A stretch of 64,000 nt of DNA, taken from Thaumasiovibrio sp047250365 (GTDB lineage: Bacteria; Pseudomonadota; Gammaproteobacteria; Enterobacterales; Vibrionaceae). Positions 37,639 to 47,127 of the stretch are shown here, in pieces. The stretch covers positions 199,141 to 263,140 of the forward strand of contig NZ_JBLBVL010000006.1 of assembly GCF_047250365.1 (NCBI RefSeq), given 5' to 3'. The notes under the pieces were generated by a model. It searched no databases, was not told the origin of the DNA, and saw nothing but the letters and a program-made list of their open reading frames with translations. Within the stretch, counting starts at the first letter, position 1, and every line of letters starts with the position of its first letter. The translations under genes were made by a program, and so were the position numbers.

Positions 37639-38919
37639 CTAAAATATTAAACCAGGAAGCCAAAGAGAAAAGGCTGGGATGTATGTTAATACTAGAAGGA
37701 ACAAGAATAAAGGTAAATAAAACAACTTAATACCCGAGAACATTTTGTTGTAGCTAACATTTGCAACTCCCATCATTACAAAGAGTAAGACACCAAACGG
37801 TGGTGTTATCGTACCAATCAAAAGGTTAATAATTACAATCAAACCAAAATGCACAGGATCTATACCTAATGCCATAACAACGGGCATCAAAATAGGAACA
37901 GTAATCAACATAATAGCTGTAGTGTCCAACAAACAACCTAACACTAGTAACGCTATATTGATAATCAGTAAGATAACTAACGGGTTATCACTAACACCGG
38001 TTAAAAATGTTGCTAACATGTGCGGTACACCTTGCAAGGCTAGAATCGCACTAAAAGGAACTGCTGCTGCAATAATAAATACCAACGCACCACATGTCAC
38101 ACACGTATCTTTTGCTGCCTGCAGCAACTTAGCTATGTTTAATTCCCTGTACACGGCCCCTAATATTATTGAGTAAGCAACTGTTAACGCGCCAAGCTCT
38201 GTCGGAGTTGCAACCCCGGTTAAAATTCCCGTGATCAACAAAACCGGTGCCATCAACGGTAAGAAGCCTTCTTTGAACGCTTGCCATACATCGGCAACAG
38301 GTTGACGCTTAAACTCAGGGCAAGGGATCTTACCGCTCTTAGCAAGATAATACACAGTTAGCATTAACACCAATGCCATCGATAGCCCGGGAATAATACC
38401 TGCTACGAATAACTCGGGGATTGAGGTTCCTGACAGAACAGAATAAATGATCATAATGCCGCTAGGCGGAATGATTGGGCCAATAATAGACGATGCCGCA
38501 GTGATAGCTGCACTAAACTCGGGAGAAAATCCAGCCTTAGTCATTGCCTTTACTTCAACGGTTCCCAGTCCTGCTGCATCTGCTTGAGCAACACCAGACA
38601 TACCCGAGAAAATCACACTAGCAATAACATTAACATGTGCGAGACTTCCCTTGATATGACCTACCAATGCCAAGGCAAACTTAAATATGCGCTCTGCTAA
38701 GCCACCCACATTAAGCAAGTTACCCGCAAAAATAAATAACGGAATCGCCAGCAAAACGTAGCTGTCGATACCTACACTCATTCTCTGAACTACTATTGAT
38801 AATGGCAATGATGGCTCTATGGTTATAAAAATAATCGCAGACAAAGGCAAGGCAAATGCGATAGGCATGCCGACAACTCCAAGTACAAGGAGAATACCAA
38901 ATAAGAAAACTATTGACAT
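37639..38919 (-). CDS. TRAP transporter large permease (DctM family)
   Basis: This 426-residue protein has twelve or more hydrophobic helices. It shows DctM signatures AIPLFIFAGNLLNVGGLAERIF near 55-75, IFSGMSGVAQADAAGLG near 105 and IGPIIPPSGIMIIYS near 145. It carries out Na+-driven uptake of an organic acid delivered by DctP. GAGGTG precedes the ATG. Its start overlaps the dctQ end by 10 bp. Confidence 0.95.
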   Translation of the reverse strand: MSIVFLFGILLVLGVVGMPIAFALPLSAIIFITIEPSLPLSIVVQRMSVGIDSYVLLAIPLFIFAGNLLNVGGLAERIFKFALALVGHIKGSLAHVNVIASVIFSGMSGVAQADAAGLGTVEVKAMTKAGFSPEFSAAITAASSIIGPIIPPSGIMIIYSVLSGTSIPELFVAGIIPGLSMALVLMLTVYYLAKSGKIPCPEFKRQPVADVWQAFKEGFLPLMAPVLLITGILTGVATPTELGALTVAYSIILGAVYRELNIAKLLQAAKDTCVTCGALVFIIAAAVPFSAILALQGVPHMLATFLTGVSDNPLVILLIINIALLVLGCLLDTTAIMLITVPILMPVVMALGIDPVHFGLIVIINLLIGTITPPFGVLLFVMMGVANVSYNKMFSGIKLFYLPLFLFLLVLTYIPAFSLWLPGLIF

Positions 38920-39440
38920 GATAGCACCTCTTTACCTTCTCTTTGAAACAGTCGCTGACAATCTTTAAATAGATATACGGCACTCGTTATTAGCATAGAA
39001 ACTGTTGATATAAATAGTGGAATGGAATAAAAATAGGATTTAGGCAACCTTACTGGCAATGCGACCGTTTTCATTCTTGATTCAAGCGGTATTATGTCGA
39101 GAAGGCTTGTTGCCATTGTTGATAGCAAAGCTATCATCAACAAACTGACAAAAATTTCTAACGCCAATGTTACTTTACGATGCTTACTAAGCAGAATAAA
39201 AATTGCGTCTATTCGTATATGTTCTTTTTTCTTCCATGCATAGGAGGCAGATATAAATACTAGCCAAATAAAAGCATACGTTAAGGCCTCTTCTATCCAA
39301 GCAATTGGACTATTAAAAACAGTCCTTAAAACAACTTGCGTCAATATTCCTATCACAGTAAAAGCGAGTAACAATACTGCTATAGAGCACTCTATCATGC
39401 CTACACGCTGTAAGAATTTATCTAGAATGGTTGAGTTCAT
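38910..39440 (-). CDS. TRAP transporter small permease (DctQ family)
   Basis: This 176-residue protein has four membrane helices. The conserved DctQ segment ITQVVLRTVFNSPIAWIEEA is followed by TYAFIWLVFISASYAWKKKEHI. It pairs with the large permease. It lies 44 bp after dctP and overlaps dctM. Confidence 0.95.
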   Translation of the reverse strand: MNSTILDKFLQRVGMIECSIAVLLLAFTVIGILTQVVLRTVFNSPIAWIEEALTYAFIWLVFISASYAWKKKEHIRIDAIFILLSKHRKVTLALEIFVSLLMIALLSTMATSLLDIIPLESRMKTVALPVRLPKSYFYSIPLFISTVSMLITSAVYLFKDCQRLFQREGKEVLSCQ

Positions 39441-39484
39441 AATTTCACCAGTTAGCGGCTAGATACACTAGCCGCTATAATCCA

Positions 39485-40453
39485 TTAAAGTACCGATTTA
39501 ACAGTGTCCCATGTGCCCTTCGGCCAATAGCCTTCTTTTTCCATCGTCATCGCTTCCTCTGCCGCAAGCTTGATCAATGGGCTACGATCGATACTGAAGA
39601 CTTTTGCACCTTCTGCAATCATCGCTTGCTTCATTTTTTCACTATCGGTGACAGCTTCAAGTGTCAACCAATTTACTGCATCTTGCGCCGCTCGTTTTAC
39701 AATTTCTCGCTCGCTTTCACTTAACACTTGATACTTCATCTCATTAATTGATATATCGACTGCTGAGAATATATGATCAGTTTCGGTTATATATGGTGCA
39801 GCAATATGGAATTTTTGAGAGTAAGCACCACTATAATCAGCTTCGGCAGCTTCAACTAAGCCGCTATTTAATGACAGGAAAACCTCTGACCAGTCAACCT
39901 GAGTAGGTTGGGCTTTTGTGCTTTGCCAGAAACGCAAATAACTGGTAATTTGTGGAACCCTGATCTTCAACTTTTCAATTTGGTTAACTTTTTCAATTGG
40001 TTTAGTCGAAAATAGCACCCGCGCCTGATCGGGTCCTGCGGCCAATATTCTTACATTGGCACTTTCAATTAGAGATGCATTCCATTGAGAAAAAGCATCA
40101 CTAGCAAAAAATTTCTCCATATGCGCATTATCTTCAAATGCCAAGCCCCAGCTTAAAATACCAAACTCTGGCACATACTCACTAAAATACTCAGGCCTTG
40201 TAAAGTTGATATCCACCGTTCCCATCATATGCTGTTGGATAACCTGTGGCGCTGTCCCCATCGCATTCCCGCGAATTAGGTTTACTTTTATTTCATTATC
40301 TGAGTATTCTTTTACATTTTCAGCAAATTTTACTGACATTCTATCAAGTAGTGAGCCTACGGCTTCTGAACCCGCAACAATGAGTGTTTGTGCTTGTACA
40401 GTGCCTGACAATAATACTGATATAAAAGCAGTAGTAAGTAATGTTTTGTTCAT
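39485..40453 (-). CDS. TRAP transporter substrate-binding protein (DctP family)
   Basis: This 322-residue protein has a signal peptide (MNKTLLTTAFISVLLSG, cleavage after VQA). The DctP fold follows, including an Arg in KLKIRVPQ near 155, the usual carboxylate-binding position in the family, so the ligand is probably an acid. The ATG at 40453 follows GGAGG. It lies 25 bp after the SDR gene in the same train. Confidence 0.93.
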   Translation of the reverse strand: MNKTLLTTAFISVLLSGTVQAQTLIVAGSEAVGSLLDRMSVKFAENVKEYSDNEIKVNLIRGNAMGTAPQVIQQHMMGTVDINFTRPEYFSEYVPEFGILSWGLAFEDNAHMEKFFASDAFSQWNASLIESANVRILAAGPDQARVLFSTKPIEKVNQIEKLKIRVPQITSYLRFWQSTKAQPTQVDWSEVFLSLNSGLVEAAEADYSGAYSQKFHIAAPYITETDHIFSAVDISINEMKYQVLSESEREIVKRAAQDAVNWLTLEAVTDSEKMKQAMIAEGAKVFSIDRSPLIKLAAEEAMTMEKEGYWPKGTWDTVKSVL

Positions 40454-40478
40454 GACTAAATAGCCTCCATGTATATTC

Positions 40479-41207
40479 TTAATCAAGGTATAGACCGCCA
40501 TTGAGATTTACCACCTCTCCGGTCATATAGGCACAGCGGCTGCTGGCCATAAATGTCACTAAATCTGCAACCTCTTCTACTTCTGCGTACCGAGAAAGAG
40601 GAACCAAATCGGTTACTTTTTGTTGCTGCTCAGGCGTTAGTGCTTTAATTAGATCGGTTGAAACAGCACCTGGAGCAACTGCATTAAAACGGACACCAAA
40701 CTTAGCGGACTCTACCGACATTGCACGGGTAAAGCCGATAACAGCAGCCTTAGAAGTTGAATACGATGCATTGTTACCAAACAACGTTCCTCGTTTGCCA
40801 GCGAAAGAAGCCAACGTGATAACATTGCCCTTTGACGCTTTTAATTGTGAGTAAAAGGCTCTAGACGTCATATAGACAGCATCCGAATTGACTTTCATCA
40901 CTTTTTGCCAACTATCCGACGTCAGATCCTCTAAAGGAGCAGGTGCCGTTATTCCCGCGTTGTTAACGAGTACATCTATATTCCCAACGGTAGCTAGACA
41001 ATTTTCAGCAAACGTAGAAATGCTCGCTTCTTGTGTCAAGTCGACTTGGAAATAGTGTATTTCACTTGGTAGATCTTCGGCTTTTGGTTGTATATCTGCG
41101 ACAATGACATTGGCACCTTCTGCAAGAAAGCTCTCGACAATGGCTCTACCTATTCCTTGTGCTCCGCCAGTTACAACTACATTCTTCCCGTCTAATTTAA
41201 GTCTCAC
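40479..41207 (-). CDS. SDR-family dehydrogenase
   Basis: This 242-residue classical SDR has the nucleotide motif TGGAQGIG at 14-21, NNAG near 87, and a catalytic Ser (LASFAG) with YSTSK as the Tyr-Lys pair. An Asp at the end of the second strand (VIVADI) suggests NAD+ rather than NADP+. It starts at a GTG with GAGGG upstream. In this cluster it probably oxidises the imported substrate or a sugar derivative. Confidence 0.92.
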   Translation of the reverse strand: MRLKLDGKNVVVTGGAQGIGRAIVESFLAEGANVIVADIQPKAEDLPSEIHYFQVDLTQEASISTFAENCLATVGNIDVLVNNAGITAPAPLEDLTSDSWQKVMKVNSDAVYMTSRAFYSQLKASKGNVITLASFAGKRGTLFGNNASYSTSKAAVIGFTRAMSVESAKFGVRFNAVAPGAVSTDLIKALTPEQQQKVTDLVPLSRYAEVEEVADLVTFMASSRCAYMTGEVVNLNGGLYLD

Positions 41208-41233
41208 GCTATATCCCTCTATTTATTTTCTTT

Positions 41234-42187
41234 TCAGCAACTAAAGCAGTAAGAATCTTGCTCGAAATATTTGGCACCCTGTACAACCAAAGAACGCATT
41301 TGATCACCTTGAAACTGATCAGCTAATGAATACATTGGCTCTATGCATAATGCGCCATGAACTTCATCTCTTTCGTTATTAATAAACAATTTGTTGTTTG
41401 ATGAGTAAATATGCACCGCAGGCTTAGTCGTCTTTATGGTTAAGTTCGGTATCTCACTTTCAGGTGACATTAGAGTGACCTCATTCTCACCATTTTGGAA
41501 AATAAAACAGTGGTTCAACCCTCGATACTTTTCTATTTCATTAATTGATGATGCTGACTGCAAAAATTCTAACCCTTTAGGTCGCCTAAAGTCGATCTGA
41601 GTTCCTGTAATATTCTCAATTTCATTCAGTGGAATATTAAAATGGTCAGTAGATACTATACTTTGTGCATTCAGTTGCAAACGATGTCGGTGGATCGTTC
41701 TATCCCTATTTAAATTAAAATAAGCATGATTCGTCATATTTACAATTAAGTCTCTGAACGCTTCAACCGAATAACTGATAACAAGCCCATTCTCCAGAAC
41801 TTCAAAATTTAGCGTAAAACGGCCAATACTCTGCTCTACCCATTCAAGACTAACATCAGTCTGATTCTGTGATCTCACTGCCCAATGCTGCTTATCCATT
41901 CCATGCTTACCACCATGTAGATGGTGCCGTCCATAATTGGCATCCAGCTGCTGAATATTGCGGGTAGTTTCAACTTTCCCATCACGAACAAGGTTCGCTA
42001 AAGGGCCTATTGTCGCGCCAACATAACCAGGTAATTGGTAGTACTGTTGTGCATCTCGGGGAGCAACAATAACGTTGCTATCATCTGAGTACCCAAATGC
42101 ATGTAATCTACTACCATAGGTACAAATTGATGCGTGCACTCCCGATGCATGGCGCAATGTTATCATCTCTACTGGTTTAGTTTTCAT
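41234..42187 (-). CDS. Aldose 1-epimerase (GalM-like)
   Basis: This 317-residue protein has mutarotase landmarks: GATIGPLANLVRDG, HHLHGGKHGMDKQHW near 95, VNMTNHAYFNLNRD near 150 (catalytic His) and ALCIEPMYSLAD near the C-terminus (Glu region). It interconverts sugar anomers. It is the first gene of the minus-strand train, 26 bp before the SDR gene. Its presence implies a cyclic sugar or sugar-acid substrate. Confidence 0.88.
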   Translation of the reverse strand: MKTKPVEMITLRHASGVHASICTYGSRLHAFGYSDDSNVIVAPRDAQQYYQLPGYVGATIGPLANLVRDGKVETTRNIQQLDANYGRHHLHGGKHGMDKQHWAVRSQNQTDVSLEWVEQSIGRFTLNFEVLENGLVISYSVEAFRDLIVNMTNHAYFNLNRDRTIHRHRLQLNAQSIVSTDHFNIPLNEIENITGTQIDFRRPKGLEFLQSASSINEIEKYRGLNHCFIFQNGENEVTLMSPESEIPNLTIKTTKPAVHIYSSNNKLFINNERDEVHGALCIEPMYSLADQFQGDQMRSLVVQGAKYFEQDSYCFSC

Positions 42188-42488
42188 CCTGCCCCCACGA
42201 ATCTATAATAGATACACTCCCATTGAGAGCTTCAAATTTCAACCCCACTATTGCGGTTATAAATAAAAATGTGACCTTTGCATGATTTTGAGTCAACTAT
42301 TTTACTGTGCTGTGATTTAGACCATACTCTTGTATATTAATGGCTTATAGTGTTAATTTCTTCTCTAAGAATTATGGGTATATCTCACACTTTTAAAATA
42401 TTCTTCAACTTGTGAATTGATCAACAATACCTCAAATGTAACTATTATAGATACACGCAACCATGCAATGATTCAAATAGGAACGACT
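42188..42488. promoter_or_regulatory. Divergent promoter region of the catabolic island
   Basis: This 301-bp AT-rich gap separates the epimerase and FAD-oxidoreductase starts. Two TGTGA half-sites, near 42267 and 42311, resemble one arm of a CRP site, but the second arms are poor. An IclR operator is expected here; I could not identify one. Confidence 0.4.
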
Positions 42489-43802
42489 ATGAAATTTATT
42501 ACTCAGCCTGAAATGAAAATTCCAGTACACAAAGAATGCGACATATTGATCTGTGGCGGAGGACCAGCAGGGTTTGGTGCCGCTATGGGAGCAGCAAAAG
42601 CCGGTAAAAAAGTCGTTCTCATTGAAAGAAATAACATTTTAGGAGGAATGGCAACTGCTGGTTTAATGAGCCATTGGACTGGAAATACGGAAGGGCCAGT
42701 GCTTAACGAACTATTAGCGCGCGCACAGAGTGCTGAAAAAGATTACAACTACTTTGGCGATAAGATCTTAAAAGCCAAGTTTATTATCGATCACGAGAAA
42801 CTAAGCTTAATCATGATAAAGATGCTGAAAGAAGTCGGCGTTGATGTCATGTTTTACACATTAGTCAGCGACGTCATTATGACAAATAAGCATATTAATG
42901 GTGTAATCATCGAAAGCAAGTCAGGTCGTCAGGCAATTTTAGCTAAGCGTATTATCGATGCTACTGGTGATGGTGATGTTGCAGCAAAAGCTGGCGCATC
43001 TTTTTATATTGGTCGTGAAGACGATAACGCCATGCAACCTGTTACATTGATGATCCAAGTTGCTGGCGTTGACTATGATCGCGCCATTTTTCCTGGCGAG
43101 TTTGAAGACAATGTTAAGGTTCCTCTAGGCAATATCCAAGATCTTGCTCATGACTACTTCGAAAACCCGATGGGGCATGTATTGCTTTACCCATCCCCAA
43201 TAAAGGGAGTTGTCACAGTAAACATGACCAATTTAACCGGCGTCGACGGCACTGACATTAACCAAATATCAAACTCTGAAGCAGAGCTTAGGTTACAAAT
43301 TGAACGAATTGTCCCTTTCCTTCAGAAATACGCACCTGGATACGAAAAATGTTACCTATATCGCACAGCATCAATGATTGGCGTTAGAGAAACAAGGCAC
43401 TTTGAGTGCGAGTATACCGTAACAGAGGAAGATATTGCAGAAGCAAAAATATTTGATGACTGGATTGCTACACGCTGTTACTTCAATTTTGATATTCACA
43501 ATATTGAAGGTGCAGGGCTAGATAAAAATGGCAAGCAAAATGAATTTACCCAAACACAAAAGTATACCTTACCAATGAGAGCACTGATCCCTTTGGAAAT
43601 AGAAAATCTGCTTTTAGCTGGTCGATCTATAGGCGGAACTCATGTCGCTCATTCTAACTTTAGAGCTATGGCAATATGCTTAAATATTGGACAGGGCGCT
43701 GGCATCTGCGCAGCAGCGTCAATTGATGAAGAGGCCCCTATTAGGCAAACCCAATATTCATCTGTTAGAAAAGAACTATCACGACAGGGTGTCGAAGTAT
43801 AA
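42489..43802 (+). CDS. FAD-dependent oxidoreductase (FAD_oxidored family)
   Basis: This 437-residue protein has a Rossmann dinucleotide motif near residue 22 (ILICGGGPAGFGAAMGAAKA), then VVLIERNNILGGMATAG, RIIDATGDGDVAAKAG near 165 and NLLLAGRSIGGTHVAHS near 385. No signal peptide is seen. It fits the PF12831-type family of unknown substrates. The ATG at 42489 follows AGGA; earlier starts lie in the promoter gap. Divergence from the TRAP/SDR/epimerase train suggests a shared substrate. Confidence 0.88.
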   Translation: MKFITQPEMKIPVHKECDILICGGGPAGFGAAMGAAKAGKKVVLIERNNILGGMATAGLMSHWTGNTEGPVLNELLARAQSAEKDYNYFGDKILKAKFIIDHEKLSLIMIKMLKEVGVDVMFYTLVSDVIMTNKHINGVIIESKSGRQAILAKRIIDATGDGDVAAKAGASFYIGREDDNAMQPVTLMIQVAGVDYDRAIFPGEFEDNVKVPLGNIQDLAHDYFENPMGHVLLYPSPIKGVVTVNMTNLTGVDGTDINQISNSEAELRLQIERIVPFLQKYAPGYEKCYLYRTASMIGVRETRHFECEYTVTEEDIAEAKIFDDWIATRCYFNFDIHNIEGAGLDKNGKQNEFTQTQKYTLPMRALIPLEIENLLLAGRSIGGTHVAHSNFRAMAICLNIGQGAGICAAASIDEEAPIRQTQYSSVRKELSRQGVEV

Positions 43803-43872
43803 AAACCCCGCACAATAGCACATATCATTTCTTTGCTTTACGTGATCAATACCATGCTCAACGTAACACAAC

Positions 43873-43901
43873 AAACGCTGCAAATTGCAGCGTTTAATTT
43901 T
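43873..43901. terminator. Terminator after the FAD oxidoreductase gene
   Basis: AAACGCTGC and GCAGCGTTT form a 9-bp stem with loop AAATT, followed on the plus strand by AATTTTG. It lies between convergent genes. Confidence 0.75.
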
Positions 43902-44078
43902 GTAGGTGGTTGAGAAGAAAAGATAAATATTACCCTTAAAGAGGCCAGTTTGAAAAACTGTCCCCGATAACCTCATCATTTACCACTACATAATAAATTT
44001 TTCTTCTAAACCCTACGATTTACAGCAGTAAAAACAATGCATTACGTAGTTAACACTATACGCTACCAAAAGGGCGTC

Positions 44079-44960
44079 TCACAACACCAGCTTTGGCTGA
44101 ATAAAGTCGATGAACGCGGAGATCCGTTTGGCTACAGAAGACGATTTGTAGAACACCGCATTCACCTGTTCTCGTCCTGTATTGGTTAACTTTTCCCCCT
44201 CAAACAGTGAAATCAATCGCCCCTCTTCAATATCCTTCTTGACCATAAAACCCGATAAACAAGCGATACCATTTCCCGCAAGAGCAAGTTGCCGAACCGT
44301 TTCACCATTACTGGAAGTGAGTACAGGTTTTAGTGACTCAACCCCTTTTAAAGGCCAGTGATTAAGAATTTTGGGAGCTGAAAAACCGATCGTGTCATGA
44401 TTTGCAAGGTCATTGTGTGTTTGCGGCACGCCTCGACGCGATAAGTAATCCGGCGCCGCGACAATGTACAATAAGCTACGCCCTAACGGTCTGGCATGCA
44501 GTGTCGAGTCATTCAACTGGCCAATTCGGATCGCTAAATCGGTTTTCTTTTCTAGCAAATCAACAAAACCTTCGTTAGAGGTTAGCTCCAGCTCAATATC
44601 TGGGTACTCTTGGCTAAACGCCTGCACAAGAGGAATAAGCTGATGAAAAACAAATGGGCTGGCAGCATCGACGCGTAAGCGCCCTTTCGGTAGCTCCCCT
44701 CGACTAATGATCTCTTCTTCCGCCTGTTGAATCTGAATTAAACCAACACGAACGGCATCAACGAACTGACGCCCTTCTTCGGTCAACTCAATTCGTCGAG
44801 TGGTTCGATTAAGAATCGTGACCCCAAGCTGGCTCTCAACCTTACTCACCGCCCGTGACACGCGTGCCACTTGGATATCTAACGCCTCTGCCGCAGCAGT
44901 AAATCCACCACTATCCACCACCGTCAGCAATATCTCTAAATCGTCAGATCGCGTTCGCAT
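44079..44960 (-). CDS. LysR-family transcriptional regulator
   Basis: This 293-residue protein has a LysR helix-turn-helix (LEILLTVVDSGGFTAAAEAL, then RVSRAVSKVE) and a substrate-binding domain containing RIGQLNDSTLHARPLGRS. It is divergent from an MFS exporter with a 197-bp gap and probably controls it. Confidence 0.94.
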   Translation of the reverse strand: MRTRSDDLEILLTVVDSGGFTAAAEALDIQVARVSRAVSKVESQLGVTILNRTTRRIELTEEGRQFVDAVRVGLIQIQQAEEEIISRGELPKGRLRVDAASPFVFHQLIPLVQAFSQEYPDIELELTSNEGFVDLLEKKTDLAIRIGQLNDSTLHARPLGRSLLYIVAAPDYLSRRGVPQTHNDLANHDTIGFSAPKILNHWPLKGVESLKPVLTSSNGETVRQLALAGNGIACLSGFMVKKDIEEGRLISLFEGEKLTNTGREQVNAVFYKSSSVAKRISAFIDFIQPKLVL

Positions 44961-45157
44961 GCCATTACTCCTCTTTCATGTGCATTGGTTGGCACTCTTA
45001 CATTATTGCATCTGTAGCAAATATCATTTGTTAAAACGCCTGTTTTTCACAAATAAACATCCTCGCATAATGCCGCCATCGAAACGAAACACGGCGGCAC
45101 AGGTAACTTACTCAACCCATGTCGTGATGTTTAACCAAACACTAAGTGAGAAATAGT

Positions 45158-46348
45158 ATGCCTTTAGCTCTTCTCGCATTGACGCTTAGCGCCTTTGCTA
45201 TCGGAACGACAGAGTTTGTTATTGTTGGTTTAATCCCAACAATGGCAGCCGATTTAAACGTCTCTTTACCCTCCGCTGGGCTGTTAGTTAGTCTTTATGC
45301 CCTCGGTGTTGCGATTGGTGCCCCCGTGCTAACCGCGCTAACGGGTAAATGGAACCGTAAACATGTTCTGCTCTCTGTTATGTCATTATTTGTCGTCGGT
45401 AACTTATTAGCATGGCAAGCGCCTGGCTATAACATGCTAATTGTTGCCCGAATCCTAACCGGCCTTGCCCATGGAGTATTCTTTTCAATTGGCTCAACCG
45501 TTGCCACTGGATTAGTTTCTAAACAGAAAGCAGCAAGTGCCATTGCGACTATGTTTACCGGCTTAACCGTCGCATTGGTCACTGGTGTTCCTTTAGGCAC
45601 CTATATTGGTCAAGCTTTTGGTTGGCAGTCGACTTTCCTGATTGTTGCGCTGCTCGGATTCATCGCATTAATTGGCAGTGCTTTCTTAATTCCGAATAAC
45701 CTAAAACAACCACCAGCTGCGAAAATCTCTGCACAATTAATAGTATTAACACAGCCTCGCTTACTGCTTGTATATGCAATCACAGCACTAGGCTACGGCG
45801 GTACATTTACGGCATTTACTTTTCTTGCGCCGATTTTAGAGCAAGAAGCAGGGTTCGGTTCAAATGCAATTAGCTTAATCATGCTGGTATATGGCGTGTC
45901 GGTTGCGATTGGTAACATGTGGGGCGGAAAAATGGCCGACAAAATGGGTCCGATTAAAGCCCTGACGATCATTTTTTCTGGCTTAGCTGCAATCCTAGTC
46001 GTGTTCAATTTTACTGCCGTCCATCCGATTGCAGCGGTAGCAACTATTCTGGTTTGGGGAGCGTTTGCGTTTGGTAATGTGCCCGGCTTGCAAGTCTATG
46101 TCGTAAAACTCGCAGAGAAATATGCACCAGATGCGATTGATGTTGCCTCGGGCCTTAACATTGCAGCTTTTAATGTGGGTATCGCACTTGGCTCTTGGGG
46201 AGGTGGCTTGATCGTCGCGAACGCGGGTTTGATGCATACACCTTGGGTGGGTGCAGTGATTGTTTTACTTGCTCTCGCGCTGACTCGTTACAGCGGTCGA
46301 CTAGACAAACGCAGCACGACAGAAGATAAAATCACTAGCGCAGCCTAA
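45158..46348 (+). CDS. MFS exporter (AraJ/YdhP-like)
   Basis: This 396-residue protein has twelve membrane helices. It begins MPLALLALTLSAFAIGTTEF and carries VARILTGLAHGVFFSIGS near 100 and GKMADKMGP between the two halves, typical of the drug/arabinose-efflux-like MFS group. The ATG at 45158 is preferred to a GTG four codons upstream. Substrate is unknown. Confidence 0.92.
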   Translation: MPLALLALTLSAFAIGTTEFVIVGLIPTMAADLNVSLPSAGLLVSLYALGVAIGAPVLTALTGKWNRKHVLLSVMSLFVVGNLLAWQAPGYNMLIVARILTGLAHGVFFSIGSTVATGLVSKQKAASAIATMFTGLTVALVTGVPLGTYIGQAFGWQSTFLIVALLGFIALIGSAFLIPNNLKQPPAAKISAQLIVLTQPRLLLVYAITALGYGGTFTAFTFLAPILEQEAGFGSNAISLIMLVYGVSVAIGNMWGGKMADKMGPIKALTIIFSGLAAILVVFNFTAVHPIAAVATILVWGAFAFGNVPGLQVYVVKLAEKYAPDAIDVASGLNIAAFNVGIALGSWGGGLIVANAGLMHTPWVGAVIVLLALALTRYSGRLDKRSTTEDKITSAA

Positions 46349-46372
46349 GCTTATCTATTCTTTATCATCTCA

Positions 46373-46405
46373 TTGGCCAAGGCATTTACCTTGGCCAAGT
46401 TTGTT
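46373..46405 (+). terminator. Terminator after the MFS gene
   Basis: TTGGCCAAGG and CCTTGGCCAA form a perfect 10-bp stem with a 6-base loop, followed by GTTTGTT, 24 bp after the MFS stop. Confidence 0.75.
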
Positions 46406-46545
46406 ACTTTACACCTTCGTCGGCTTCACCTTGAACTACATAAACACAGGAGGAAGAAAAGCATTAGTGCCCCAACTCACCTCATGGGTAAGGGGAGCTA
46501 TCGAGCAATACTTGCCAACGCCTGAGGTCGTATCAAGAAAATAAG

Positions 46546-47127
46546 CTAACTATCGCCGCTTGCCTGTCGCACCTGCATCAGGTTCTTCTTAAAGGATTGC
46601 AAATTGATCTTGCCATTGATATTAGCTCGATGATATTCAACCGTTTTAACTGATAGATTCAACTCACCAGCGATCTCTTTCGATGAAAAGCCAAAGGCTA
46701 ACCAATCAACAATCTGACGCTCTCGCTTGGTCAATTTTTGATCCTCAAGCTGCAGAGCAACCCTAGTCTGACTATCAAGCAATGCGGCTTGAATCGTCGA
46801 TAGCAGCACACTGTTATCGACTGGCTTTTCTAGAAAATCAAAGGCGCCCTTTTTTACCGCATCCACGGCGACAGAAACCTTTCCATGCCCGGTCAAAAAG
46901 ATGATTGGCCAATGAGCCATCGTCGTTTTTATCTTGCGCTGCAGTTCAAGCCCGCTCATTCCTTGCATGCGTAAATCCAGCACAATGCACGCTGGGTTAC
47001 TGTTAGGTTCCACCCTCTCAATAAAGGCCTCTGCGGAATCAAAACAGCATGCCTTGATATTATTCAGCGAGAGCCAACGGCCAAGGGTTTTAAGCAGGTC
47101 TATATCGTCATCAATCACATAAACCAT
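46546..47127 (-). CDS. FixJ-family response regulator
   Basis: This 193-residue protein has a receiver domain (acidic pocket IDDD, phospho-acceptor D51 in IVLDLRMQGMSG, LEKPVD Lys) and a LuxR-type helix-turn-helix (LTKRERQIVDWLAFG, then SVKTVEYHRANI). It starts at a TAATG overlap with the sensor kinase stop. It should activate transcription when phosphorylated by that kinase. Confidence 0.94.
   Translation of the reverse strand: MVYVIDDDIDLLKTLGRWLSLNNIKACCFDSAEAFIERVEPNSNPACIVLDLRMQGMSGLELQRKIKTTMAHWPIIFLTGHGKVSVAVDAVKKGAFDFLEKPVDNSVLLSTIQAALLDSQTRVALQLEDQKLTKRERQIVDWLAFGFSSKEIAGELNLSVKTVEYHRANINGKINLQSFKKNLMQVRQASGDS

Noticed and set aside
42260..42330. CRP binding sites in the catabolic-island promoter gap
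   Set aside because: Only single TGTGA arms are present; the opposite arms match poorly, so no site is claimed.
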